Source: Planctomycetota bacterium (GTDB lineage Bacteria; Planctomycetota; Uabimicrobiia; Uabimicrobiales; Uabimicrobiaceae). Taken from it: 64,000 bases of DNA. Numbering within the stretch: the first letter of the stretch is position 1; each line of letters starts with the position of its first letter. Below, piece by piece: positions 26,023 through 34,735 of this stretch. The stretch spans positions 45,535 through 109,534 of the forward strand of contig JAJDCR010000159.1 of assembly GCA_029260735.1 (NCBI GenBank), in the 5' to 3' direction. Below the pieces are notes generated by a model, which ran no database searches, was not told the DNA's origin, and worked only from the letters and a program-made list of their open reading frames with translations. The position numbers and the translations under genes are program-made.

Positions 26023-26395
26023 GTGATTCTCCCTAAAAAGCTCTTGGTGATGATTTGTGATAGGTGATTCTACCGAAAACCTGATAAATTATCAAGAGAG
26101 CGACTGGTAAAAAATAGTTGCATATCATTTTGTATCTCGATATAATTATGCTTCATAATTATCTAAAGAGACAAGGTGATTGAAATTTTAGAAACTATTT
26201 AGAATCATCTTACTCTTCTGAACCCCTAATTTTTACAAAGGGGTAGGTCCATTAATTCGGAGGTCGTCGAGGAAATAATTTTGATACTTTTTGATAACTA
26301 TAAAAAACAAAACTATTTCTTTGAAGAGTAAATTAATTTTAGTCCAATTTAGGAGGGAGCGTCTCTGCAAAGGCGAGAACGCACCATAACACACT
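26023..26395. other. Divergent regulatory gap with long leader
   Basis: This 373-base gap lies between the Sel1 gene (-) and the C25 protease gene (+). It contains the promoter and dyad listed at 26118-26162, leaving a leader of about 245 bases before the protease. Two weak hairpins lie in the leader: ACCCC/GGGGT near 26222-26244 and GCGTCTC with GAGAACGC near 26360-26382, just before the start. No small reading frame stands out. Confidence 0.5.
26118..26162 (+). promoter_or_regulatory. Promoter with overlapping dyad, C25 protease
   Basis: TTGCAT (26118-26123), 17 bases, TATAAT (26141-26146). The perfect 9-bp dyad ATAATTATG-CTT-CATAATTAT (26142-26162) overlaps the -10 box and start site, a typical place for a repressor to bind. 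The transcript would have an unusually long leader. Confidence 0.6.
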
Positions 26396-28231
26396 ATGAA
26401 AAAAACGCTCATCTTTTTAGTTATTTTTTCTCTCTGTAGTGTTTCTCTTTGGGCAAGCGATATTATCGTTAGCCAAAGTGGAGAAAAAACTCATTTTTCC
26501 TTAACGGGAGAATCTTTTCCCCAAGAAGGCACTTCTTACATGGATTTTGAATGCCATATAAAATCCATTGGAGCAGAAGATATTACGACCCAAAAAGGAA
26601 ACTTCACTCGCGTTGATATCGAGGGTTTTCACCATTCTCGAAAACTAGGTGAACCTCAGCTTCCTGTTATTAGCCAAATTATTGAAGTTCCCATAGGAAC
26701 CAAAGTTTCAGCAAAAATTCTGAGCAAAGATGAATATACACTGGACCTACCAAGCCTAGGCTATAGAAACAAAGTTTTTCCTGCGCAACCTTCTGCTCGA
26801 AAGACAGGAAAAAAGCCAGAGTTCGCCTACAAATCAGATGCTTATAAAAAACCTTACTCAAAAAGCGATTTGATTTCTTTAAAAGAAATCGGAGTGGTGC
26901 GCAACTACCGTATATTTCTTTTAAAGGTAGCTGTAACAAACTATAGTTCTGTTGAAAACAAAATGCTTCTTTACAACAACGTAAAGGTTCGAGTTTATCT
27001 CGAAAATGCAAACTGGAAACTGATCCAAGAATTTAAGCAACGTTATGCCTCTACTCATTTTGATCAAATCTGCAATAAAGCTTTTATTACAAGCAAGAGT
27101 CTCGCAAAACTAGCAGATGCTAAAAGAAATACAGTAAAGTATCTTATCGTCTCTGACCCTATGTTCCGAGGTGAGTTAAATCGATTCATTGATCACAAAA
27201 AAGGGCTAGGATACAAAGTCGTTGTCAAGTTCACCGATGAAATCGGTAGCACCACCACAAGCATTCAAAACGCTATCAAAAGTGAATACCAAAGTCCTTC
27301 TGATGGCATTGTTCCTACTTTTGTTTTACTTGTGGGCGATAGAGAGCAAATACCTGCTTTCAGTGGCACAGAAGGTTCTTACATCACTGACTTAAACTAC
27401 GCGACAACCTCAGGCAATGACTATCTTCCTGATGTTATGATCGGACGTTTCTCGGCTCAAAACGTTTCTCAGCTTACTCCTCAAATTGACAAAACAGTTG
27501 ATTACGAAGCGGGTAATCTTCTAAGCTACGATTTTCTTCGAAAACCACTCTTGGTAGCTGGTTGGGATAGCTACTGGGCAAGCAAAAGAGGATATCCTCA
27601 TATTCGCTATGGTCTTCAAAATTACTTCCACAGCGAGGCTGGCTATGAGAAATTAAGTGAAAATACTTTCCTTTCTTCTGGCTCTCATCAAAATGAATCT
27701 GCTATTCGCGCAGCAGTGAATGCCGGAGTTGGAGTCTTTAATTACACAGCTCATGGAACGGAAACTTCTTTCCATGACCCTGGTTTTCGCATTTCAGATA
27801 TCCAAAATCTAAACAACAATGGAATGTATCCTGTCATAATAGGAAACTGCTGCTTAACCAACTCTTTTGAAGTAAGTAATTGCTTTGGAGAAGCTTGGTT
27901 ACGTAAGGCAAACGGCGGAGCTGTTGGTTTCATTGGTGGATCTAGCTATACCTACTGGGATGAAGATCTTTGGTGGGGAGTAGGTCGTTGTGCTATTACA
28001 GGTAAGATTGACAATGGCCAAGCTCCTAGTAAAGCCGAAACAGGAGTTGGAGCATATGACACCGCTTTTGAAAAGCTACGTAACTTCTGCAACTACGGAG
28101 CGATGTTAGCGGGTAATCTTGCTGTGCAGGAAGCTGATTCTCACCTCACAAAATATTACTTTGAGGTTTATCACCTAATGGGGGACCCAGGTCTTCCAGC
28201 TTACTGGGCAACTCCTAACGAAACCCCGTAA
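26396..28231 (+). CDS. Gingipain-like cysteine protease (peptidase C25)
   Basis: A 611-residue secreted protein. It has a signal peptide (1-20), a propeptide-like beta domain (about 40-235) and a C25 catalytic domain (about 245-611). The catalytic His is H453 in N-Y-T-A-H-G. The nucleophile lies in G-N-C-C-L-T (Cys485 or Cys486). The domain ends with the family segment Y-H-L-M-G-D-P-G, but no C-terminal sorting domain follows, so it is probably periplasmic or released by another route. The substrate is unknown; gingipains cut after Arg or Lys. The ATG has a poor ribosome site and an upstream hairpin. Confidence 0.88.
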   Translation: MKKTLIFLVIFSLCSVSLWASDIIVSQSGEKTHFSLTGESFPQEGTSYMDFECHIKSIGAEDITTQKGNFTRVDIEGFHHSRKLGEPQLPVISQIIEVPIGTKVSAKILSKDEYTLDLPSLGYRNKVFPAQPSARKTGKKPEFAYKSDAYKKPYSKSDLISLKEIGVVRNYRIFLLKVAVTNYSSVENKMLLYNNVKVRVYLENANWKLIQEFKQRYASTHFDQICNKAFITSKSLAKLADAKRNTVKYLIVSDPMFRGELNRFIDHKKGLGYKVVVKFTDEIGSTTTSIQNAIKSEYQSPSDGIVPTFVLLVGDREQIPAFSGTEGSYITDLNYATTSGNDYLPDVMIGRFSAQNVSQLTPQIDKTVDYEAGNLLSYDFLRKPLLVAGWDSYWASKRGYPHIRYGLQNYFHSEAGYEKLSENTFLSSGSHQNESAIRAAVNAGVGVFNYTAHGTETSFHDPGFRISDIQNLNNNGMYPVIIGNCCLTNSFEVSNCFGEAWLRKANGGAVGFIGGSSYTYWDEDLWWGVGRCAITGKIDNGQAPSKAETGVGAYDTAFEKLRNFCNYGAMLAGNLAVQEADSHLTKYYFEVYHLMGDPGLPAYWATPNETP

Positions 28232-28260
28232 TTTAAAGCTATATAGATAAATCCAAAAGA

Positions 28261-28292
28261 AAAAAGCCTAGCATTTTGCTAGGCTTTTTTTC
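28261..28292 (+). terminator. Strong intrinsic terminator after C25 protease
   Basis: AAAAAGCCTAGCA, loop TTT, TGCTAGGCTTTTT plus further T forms a perfect 13-bp stem with a T-run. It lies 30 bases after the protease stop. Confidence 0.95.
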
Positions 28293-28323
28293 TAGGATAC
28301 TCATAATGATATGAAAGAAAAAA

Positions 28324-30069
28324 ATGGGAGAGCATCAAGTTTTATCGACGATTTCATGGGCTTTAGTTTTAGGTATTATTTTAGTTCAAGTTGCCCATAA
28401 AATTCGCATTTCTGCTATTGTCGTTTTGTTAATAGGGGGAGTTTTTGTTGGTCCTCACTGTATAGGTTTAGTTCATCCAGAGGAATTAAGTACAGAAACG
28501 TTAAAGACCATTGTTGCTTTGGCAGTTGCTCTCATTCTCTTTGAAGGCGGATTAACTCTTAATATTCGAGATTACCGAAAAGTTTCTACGGAAATTCGAG
28601 GTCTTTTAGTGAAGGGGGTTTTTGTTACCTGGTTTGGAGTTAGCGCTTGCATCTATCTTTTTTTTCCCCATTTTTCTTTAGAGTTTATTCTTCTTGCCTC
28701 CAGCTTAGTGATTGTGACAGGTCCTACGGTTATTGGTCCGCTTTTAAAAAAGATCCATGCCCAAAAAAATATTAGTAGTATCTTACACTGGGAAGGTATC
28801 TTAATTGACCCGATAGGAGTATTTATCGCTCTGCTATGCTATGAGTGGATCATCAGCGGCAAAGAGCAAGCTGTAGCTTTACTTACTTATCGAATATTCT
28901 TAGGAGTTCTCATAGGCTCCATTAGTGGTTTTCTCATTACTTTTGTTGTAAAAAAATCTTGGATCTTAAATGAAAATTTAAATCCTTTTGTTTTGGCTGC
29001 AGCAATTGCTACTTTTAGTTTTTCTGAGCATTTTGCCCATGAAAGTGGGCTTTTAAGTGTGACAATCGCTGGTTTTTTGATCGGTTATCTAGACAGAGGA
29101 GAGTTTGAGCAAGTAAAAGCTTACAAAGCCCAGTTAGTGGAAATGCTCATAGGATTACTTTTTATATTATTAGCAGCCAACTTAGATGTCTATTCCTTTG
29201 CGAACTATTCTTGGCCTCTGGTGGGAGTGGTTTTATTGGTTATGTTTCTTGTTCGTCCTCTCAATGTTTTTATTTCCACCTATAAGTCTTCTCTCAACTT
29301 GAAAGAAAAGTTATTTCTCTCTTGGATTGCTCCTAGGGGTATAGTAGCGGCATCAATGGCTTCTTTGTTTACCTTGAGTTTGCAAAATGGAGTTTATGAA
29401 AAACAACAAGCTCAGTTTCTCGAAGTGCTAACGTATTCCATTATTATTGGGACTGTCTTATTTCAAGGGCTAACAGCTAAATTTGTGGGAAAATCTCTCG
29501 GAGTTTTGATACCTAAGCCATCGGACTGGCTCATTATTGGTTCTCATAAGCTAGGCCGCTCGGTAGCCTCTTTTATCCAGGAAGAAGGACAAACAGTTGC
29601 TCTAATGGATAGTAACCCTCGTGCTATTCGTCTCGCTCAAGAAAAAAAACTCATAGCTATTTGTAAAAGTGCTCTTGTTGCTAACCCTGAAGAACATCCT
29701 GAGTTGTACGATGTGGGGCATATTCTTATCATGACTCCCAATGAGTCTCTGAATGCACTCATCTGCCAACATTGGAAAAAAGAAATTCCAGCCGCTCAGA
29801 TTTATCATTGCAATGAAAGTAAAAATGAATCTCCCAAAAAGAAAAAAGTGGGAACTCAAATTTGGCAAGATCTTCCTTTTTTGCGTCTTCTTAGTCTAGC
29901 CGATGAAGAAAACCTAGAGGTAGGAGTAAAAAAAGTGCCTCTCGCGGAAATCAAAAATCCCGAGCATGTTTTACTTTTTCGACAAGGAGAAGATATATTT
30001 CCTTTTTTTCCCCAAGAAACAGAAGGGGAAGGTACCGCTTTAGTTTACTATGAAAAGTCTATCGAATAG
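28324..30069 (+). CDS. CPA-type cation:proton antiporter with nucleotide-binding tail
   Basis: A 581-residue protein with about 12 helices (1-400), followed by a TrkA/RCK-like Rossmann domain (about 395-500; W-L-I-I-G-S-H-K-L-G-R-S-V-A). Antiporter motifs include L-F-E-G-G-L-T-L, V-T-G-P-T-V-I-G-P-L and W-E-G-I-L-I-D-P-I-G. It should exchange Na+ or K+ for protons, gated by a ligand at the RCK domain. It stands alone after the C25 terminator. The ribosome site is weak. The second antiporter of this window, NhaA, belongs to a different family. Confidence 0.88.
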   Translation: MGEHQVLSTISWALVLGIILVQVAHKIRISAIVVLLIGGVFVGPHCIGLVHPEELSTETLKTIVALAVALILFEGGLTLNIRDYRKVSTEIRGLLVKGVFVTWFGVSACIYLFFPHFSLEFILLASSLVIVTGPTVIGPLLKKIHAQKNISSILHWEGILIDPIGVFIALLCYEWIISGKEQAVALLTYRIFLGVLIGSISGFLITFVVKKSWILNENLNPFVLAAAIATFSFSEHFAHESGLLSVTIAGFLIGYLDRGEFEQVKAYKAQLVEMLIGLLFILLAANLDVYSFANYSWPLVGVVLLVMFLVRPLNVFISTYKSSLNLKEKLFLSWIAPRGIVAASMASLFTLSLQNGVYEKQQAQFLEVLTYSIIIGTVLFQGLTAKFVGKSLGVLIPKPSDWLIIGSHKLGRSVASFIQEEGQTVALMDSNPRAIRLAQEKKLIAICKSALVANPEEHPELYDVGHILIMTPNESLNALICQHWKKEIPAAQIYHCNESKNESPKKKKVGTQIWQDLPFLRLLSLADEENLEVGVKKVPLAEIKNPEHVLLFRQGEDIFPFFPQETEGEGTALVYYEKSIE

Positions 30070-30110
30070 AGACTTATCTTTAGTACATGAGCTATAGAAG
30101 AAGTTTCTTA

Positions 30111-30139
30111 TTGCAGTCAATTCAACAAAATTATAGAAT
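30111..30139 (+). promoter_or_regulatory. Promoter of cyclase-TIR-FHA gene
   Basis: TTGCAG, 17 bases, TAGAAT. Spacing and boxes are good, about 105 bases before the start codon at 30244. Confidence 0.6.
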
Positions 30140-30243
30140 AGTTAAGGCGTGCCATCTAATGTTCCAGTGAACTAGGTACTCGGAAAAAAGATTTTGGATT
30201 ATCTCCTCATTTTATTGAGAAAACACAATCAGGGATAGAAAAA

Positions 30244-31656
30244 ATGGAATTTGAGCAGTCTCGTCTGTTAACTTTAGTCTTTACTGACTTAGTTGCTTCA
30301 CTGCGTCTGAAGACGGAACATGGAGATCAGAAGGCCGCTGAGCTCATTTCTCAACACCGCGTCTATGTTCAAGATATTGTCAAAGATCTTAAAGGGCGAG
30401 AAATTGACTCGGCCGGAGATGGTTTTTTTCTTACTTTCGAGACACCTAGCTCAGCCGTTCTATTTTCTCTGCGCCTCCAACTTCTTCACATTCAACAGTC
30501 TGAGCTACCAAAAGTACGTATAGGAATTCATACGGGAGAAGTGACGGAAAAATTGGCTCCTTCCGAATTTTCAAAACCTGTTTTAATCGAAGGTTTGGCC
30601 GTTGATTTGGCTAGTCGAGTCCAAGCCTTAGCTGAACCTGATCAAATATTGATGACAAAGTCTGTTTTTCAAGAAGCTCGCCAGAGACTTTTGAAAGAAA
30701 ATTTTGAACAAGAAATTCTCTGGAAAGAATATGGACTCTATCTTTTAAAAGGCTTTGAAACCAGTCCCATGGAGATTGCCGAAGTTGGATTTGCAGGTTT
30801 TTCTCCTTTAAGTTCTCCTAGTGCCAAAGACAAAGGTATTCCCGCCGAAACTAGCCACTCCTTGCGAAAAAAGCAAGCTTTTCTCTGCTATCGCCAAGAA
30901 GATCGTTTCATTGCGGAAAACTTAGCTTTAGTGCTGGAAGATTTAGGCTTTCAGCCTTGGATAAATCACAGTCTTATCCATGAAAGTAAAGAATGGAAAG
31001 GGTCGATTATAAAAGCTCTCAAAGAATCGGACTGCATTATTCTTTGTTTAACAGCTCAAATCCGCTCTTCTGACCAAGTAATGTATACCCTTGATCAAGT
31101 CCGAGAATACAAACCGATCCTTCCTCTATTAATGGGCGACAGGGAGAACTTTGAGCATCCCCTGATAACTTCTGGGATCGATTTTGTTAATAATTCATTG
31201 ATGGAAGGAAAAGCTCAACTCAAAAAAGCTCTCTTAGAAATTAGTTCCGAATTGGATGAAGGATTGTTCTATTTGGAATGTAAGAATCCCAGGCTACTCA
31301 AAGTTCTTAAAAAGGGAGAGATTTATTCCGTTGGTCGCGATGCTAATACAGATATTCATTTTCCTAGTTCCCTGAAGGAAATTTCTCGAGAACATCTCTT
31401 TATTCACCTAGAAGCCCATCCTCCTAGGCTAATAGCTTCTGGCAAAAATGGAACTTTTTTGAATGGAGAGAAAATTGATGTATCAGCTCCTCTTTCTTTG
31501 GACAAAAAAAATGTAGTTAGTCTAGCAAACTACGGTGTTCTCGCTGAGTTTTTAATCACTCCAGTCAAAGAAAAAATGCAGTTCTTTCGCCCCACAGATA
31601 TTTCTAGCCAAGATGCGACTCAAACTAATACAGTTTTCCAATTTCGAGAAACCTAA
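30244..31656 (+). CDS. Class III cyclase-TIR-FHA fusion protein
   Basis: A 470-residue cytoplasmic protein with three domains. Residues 5-185 are a class III nucleotide cyclase homology domain with both metal aspartates (Asp15 in F-T-D-L-V, Asp59 in S-A-G-D-G) and G-I-H-T-G-E-V. The usual N-x-A-x-R is D-L-A-S-R (121-125), so the catalytic Asn is Asp. Residues 210-335 resemble a TIR domain (F-L-C-Y-R-Q-E-D, then S-K-E-W-K-G-S-I-I and D-C-I-I-L-C-L-T). Residues 350-440 are an FHA domain with G-R (364-365), S-R-E-H (381-384) and N-G-T (402-404), which binds phosphothreonine. A role in kinase-linked signalling is inferred. The ICMT-like gene starts at the next base. Confidence 0.82.
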   Translation: MEFEQSRLLTLVFTDLVASLRLKTEHGDQKAAELISQHRVYVQDIVKDLKGREIDSAGDGFFLTFETPSSAVLFSLRLQLLHIQQSELPKVRIGIHTGEVTEKLAPSEFSKPVLIEGLAVDLASRVQALAEPDQILMTKSVFQEARQRLLKENFEQEILWKEYGLYLLKGFETSPMEIAEVGFAGFSPLSSPSAKDKGIPAETSHSLRKKQAFLCYRQEDRFIAENLALVLEDLGFQPWINHSLIHESKEWKGSIIKALKESDCIILCLTAQIRSSDQVMYTLDQVREYKPILPLLMGDRENFEHPLITSGIDFVNNSLMEGKAQLKKALLEISSELDEGLFYLECKNPRLLKVLKKGEIYSVGRDANTDIHFPSSLKEISREHLFIHLEAHPPRLIASGKNGTFLNGEKIDVSAPLSLDKKNVVSLANYGVLAEFLITPVKEKMQFFRPTDISSQDATQTNTVFQFRET

Positions 31657-32301
31657 GTGAATTTTTTACAGTTTTTACTCTTCAGTATTGAGGTAGGTTT
31701 TTACCGCTGGGACTTAGTTATTTTATCTCTTAGCTTGGTCGGTATTTTTCTTTACGGCGTTTTGCGTCCTCGTCGTAAAAGTGAATGGCGTTCGGCTGGA
31801 ATAGCTAGTGCATGGGTCATTGCTCTGTATGCTGAGATGTATGGCTTTCCTTTAACTCTATATCTTTTATCCCATATTTTTGGGTCACACCTTGCCCCCA
31901 GTCATTTTCAAAATGGACACATTTGGGCACCTTTACTACAAGTTGAATCTCCTTGGGGCCAATTTGCTTTTGTTCTCGTAGGTCAAGTTCTAATCTTATT
32001 AGGTACATTGATTGCCTTAGTTGGTTGGCGCCACCTTTGGCCGCAACGTAATGATTTAGCAACTCAGGGTATTTATGCCTACATACGCCACCCCCAATAT
32101 ACAGGTTTTTTTCTCTTTCTTCTCGGTAGCTTAGTTAACTGGCCGACCTTAATCACCTTGTTAACCGCTCCCATTCTTATAGTTGTATACTATAGGTTAG
32201 CTCTCCAAGAAGAAAGAGATGCTCTTGAGGAATGGGGAGAACGCTACCAGCAATATATGGATAAAACCGGACGATTTTGGCCCCGCCTTTTTACTTACTA
32301 G
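31657..32301 (+). CDS. ICMT/PEMT-like membrane methyltransferase
   Basis: A 214-residue protein with about five helices and the family signature G-I-Y-A-Y-I-R-H-P-Q-Y-T-G-F, followed by E-E-R-D-A-L-E-E-W-G-E-R-Y. This is the SAM-binding region of isoprenylcysteine carboxyl methyltransferase/phospholipid methyltransferase proteins. The substrate is unknown; it may be a lipid or membrane-bound thiol or carboxylate. It starts with GTG directly after the stop of the cyclase-TIR-FHA gene, so the two are co-translated. It overlaps the convergent BolA-like gene by 11 bases. Confidence 0.82.
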   Translation: MNFLQFLLFSIEVGFYRWDLVILSLSLVGIFLYGVLRPRRKSEWRSAGIASAWVIALYAEMYGFPLTLYLLSHIFGSHLAPSHFQNGHIWAPLLQVESPWGQFAFVLVGQVLILLGTLIALVGWRHLWPQRNDLATQGIYAYIRHPQYTGFFLFLLGSLVNWPTLITLLTAPILIVVYYRLALQEERDALEEWGERYQQYMDKTGRFWPRLFTY

Positions 32302-32560
32302 GAGGAAAGGCTTGAATTCCTAAGGCATGTATTTCTGTCTTCATTTCTTCAGCTAAAGCCTGATACACCATACGATGCCTTTCTAGTACTTTTTTGTCAG
32401 TAAAAGCCTCGGCAACAATATGAACCTGGAAGTGTCCCCCTCCCCCTTTAGCTCCCACGTGTCCAATATGCTTATGACTTTCATCAATAACCTCCAAGCT
32501 TTCTGGAGAAAAAGCTGCTTCCAGGCGCTTTTGGATTAAAGTAACTCGTTTTTCTGACAT
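32291..32560 (-). CDS. BolA-family protein
   Basis: An 89-residue BolA-like protein. It carries D-E-S-H-K-H-I-G-H and G-G-G-H-F-Q-V-H-I-V-A-E-A-F, and R-H-R-M-V-Y-Q-A-L near the end. BolA proteins bind [2Fe-2S] clusters with monothiol glutaredoxins and affect iron-sulfur trafficking, which fits the SUF genes elsewhere in the window. Start ATG 32560 is supported by AAGGAAGG six bases upstream; the ATG at 32608 adds 16 non-family residues. Its end overlaps the preceding plus-strand gene. Confidence 0.9.
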   Translation of the reverse strand: MSEKRVTLIQKRLEAAFSPESLEVIDESHKHIGHVGAKGGGGHFQVHIVAEAFTDKKVLERHRMVYQALAEEMKTEIHALGIQAFPPSK

Positions 32561-32727
32561 ATAAAACCTTCCTTTTCTTTTAATGTATTTGTTTGATAAG
32601 CTCATCAATATTATTTTTTTAAAATCAATGATAAATATTTATTGTAAAAATAGAAAGTAAGATATTCAATGAAAAAGAAAAAACCCTTCAGAATTTTTCA
32701 TTAAATCTATGGTTTTTTTAGTCTTTC

Positions 32728-32736
32728 TGTTATACT
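32728..32736 (+). promoter_or_regulatory. Extended -10 promoter of hybrid kinase gene
   Basis: TG-T-TATACT, an extended -10 element with no convincing -35 box, lies about 62 bases before the start at 32798. Confidence 0.4.
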
Positions 32737-32797
32737 TAAGAAAAGCGTTTTTGTATTTTGAAGATTGAGTCAAGTGCTTGCAGAGTCGGAGAAGTTG

Positions 32798-34735
32798 ATG
32801 AGTCGGGATAGTATAAAAATATTGCTTGTTGATGATGATGAAGAAGAGTACATCCTTACAAGTTCATTGGTCACTGATTTTGAAAAAGAAAACTATGAAC
32901 TATCTTGGATTGAGACTTATGATGAAGCACTAGAAGTTATGTCTCAAAACACCCATGACATTTGCTTAGTCGATTATCGTCTGGGGGAAAAGAACGGCCT
33001 CGAATTACTCCAAGAAGCTATTCCTAATGGTTGTAGAGCCCCTATTATAATGTTGACAGAGGAAGAAAACAGCGATTTGGATAAAAAAGCTATCCAAGCG
33101 GGCTTTGCCGATTACATTGTCAAGGGAAGTTTAGAGCCTCTTCTTCTAGAAAGAATGATTGGGCATGCCCTTGAGAGAAAGCGTAAAGAGGCGGAACTTG
33201 CTCAGAGAGAGCGCTATTTTCGAGCTTTGATCGAAAACTCTTCTGAAACAATTACGATTGTTGACCGAGATGGAATAGTCTACTACAAAAGTCCTTCTGT
33301 TTTTCGAGCTCTTGGCTTTCAGCCAGATGAGCTAATAGGAAAAAGCGTTTTTGCTTTTATTCATCCTGATGATCGAGAACAAGTGAAGAATGTTTTTAAA
33401 AAATCGCTAGAGAAACCCCGAGATATCTTTAGTACAGAGTATCGTCATCAAGATAAAAGTGAAGGATGGCATATTTTAGAGTCTGTTTGGCAAAATCTTT
33501 TGGACGACTCCGTCGTCGAAGGTGTTGTTATTAACACAAGAGATATAACAGAAAGAAACCGTCTGGAAGAGCAGTTGGCTCTACGCCAAAGGATGGACTC
33601 TATTGGTACCCTCGCTGGTGGAATTGCCCATGACTTTAACAATTTACTGACAGGAATTATGGGGAACCTTAGCATGCTCTCTTTAGGTTTTCATAGCATG
33701 GGCGAAGCTCAGCGTAACTATCTTCAGCAAGCTAAAATTGGTTGCGAAAGATCTGCTACCTTAATCAAGCAGTTTCAAAGTCTTTCTAGTGGAGAAGTTA
33801 CCCAAAAAGAAAGTGTGGATGTCTATGAAATCGTAAAGGAAGTCCTCTATTTATTAGAAAACACAACTGATCGTTTAATCGAAAAACGCCTTTCTATTAC
33901 TCCTGGTAAATACTATGTGTATGCAAACTCAGGAGAGCTCAATCAAGTTCTTCTGAACTTGGGAACAAACGCTATTTCTGCCATTGATTCCAAGGGAACG
34001 AACACGGGAGATTATATAGCCGTCGAAGCGGAAAACTACTATAACAGTAGCGATGATCGGGCAGAGTTCCCTCCAGGCCCTTATGTTCACATAACAATAG
34101 AGGACAGTGGAGCTGGCATATCAGAAGAAATCAAAAAGAAGATTTTTGATCCTTTTTTTACGACAAAGAAAAAAGGAGAAAAAAGAGGGCTGGGATTGGG
34201 TTTAGCGATGGTTTACAATATTGTCACAAGAAACCATATGGGTTATATTGACATGGAAAGTCAGTTGGGAAAAGGAACCACTTTTCACATCTATCTTCCT
34301 GCGACCAACTCTATAGAAGAAAAAATATGCCCTGAGCAAAAGTCTATTGCCGAAATCACATCGGCGAAAGTTGAGACCATTCTTGTTATCGATGATGAAG
34401 AGCTCATTCGAGACTTAGCAACGGCAATGCTCGATAGACTGGGCTACAAGATCTTAACAGCAGAAGATGGCGAAGAGGGCCTTCAAGCCTATCAAGAAAG
34501 AATCCATGAAATAGATTTGGTTATTCTTGACCTAACTATGCCCAAAATGTCAGGACAGATGGTCTTTGAAAAACTGCGAGAGATAGACCCCCAAGTTAAG
34601 GTGGTGATTTCCTCTGGTCATAGCCATGACAATATTCGCAAAGGAGTATTTGTTTATGCCAAAGGTTTTATCACTAAACCTTACACCTTGGAAAAACTTG
34701 GAACAAACGTCCGTAGTATTTTAGATGCAAGCTAA
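32798..34735 (+). CDS. Hybrid sensor histidine kinase (REC-PAS-HK-REC)
   Basis: A 645-residue soluble protein. It has a receiver domain (about 5-125; L-V-D-D-D-E-E-E and L-V-D-Y-R-L-G), a PAS domain (about 140-260) and a dimerisation/phosphoacceptor region G-G-I-A-H-D-F-N-N-L-L. The HATPase domain (about 370-505) has N-x-x-x-N-A, D-S-G-A-G-I-S and G-L-G-L-G-L-A, and a C-terminal receiver follows (about 525-645; I-D-D-E-E and L-D-L-T-M-P). No membrane helix is present, so it senses a cytoplasmic cue. The start at 32798 has GGAG six bases upstream. The stop codon overlaps the convergent cysN stop by four bases. Confidence 0.93.
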   Translation: MSRDSIKILLVDDDEEEYILTSSLVTDFEKENYELSWIETYDEALEVMSQNTHDICLVDYRLGEKNGLELLQEAIPNGCRAPIIMLTEEENSDLDKKAIQAGFADYIVKGSLEPLLLERMIGHALERKRKEAELAQRERYFRALIENSSETITIVDRDGIVYYKSPSVFRALGFQPDELIGKSVFAFIHPDDREQVKNVFKKSLEKPRDIFSTEYRHQDKSEGWHILESVWQNLLDDSVVEGVVINTRDITERNRLEEQLALRQRMDSIGTLAGGIAHDFNNLLTGIMGNLSMLSLGFHSMGEAQRNYLQQAKIGCERSATLIKQFQSLSSGEVTQKESVDVYEIVKEVLYLLENTTDRLIEKRLSITPGKYYVYANSGELNQVLLNLGTNAISAIDSKGTNTGDYIAVEAENYYNSSDDRAEFPPGPYVHITIEDSGAGISEEIKKKIFDPFFTTKKKGEKRGLGLGLAMVYNIVTRNHMGYIDMESQLGKGTTFHIYLPATNSIEEKICPEQKSIAEITSAKVETILVIDDEELIRDLATAMLDRLGYKILTAEDGEEGLQAYQERIHEIDLVILDLTMPKMSGQMVFEKLREIDPQVKVVISSGHSHDNIRKGVFVYAKGFITKPYTLEKLGTNVRSILDAS

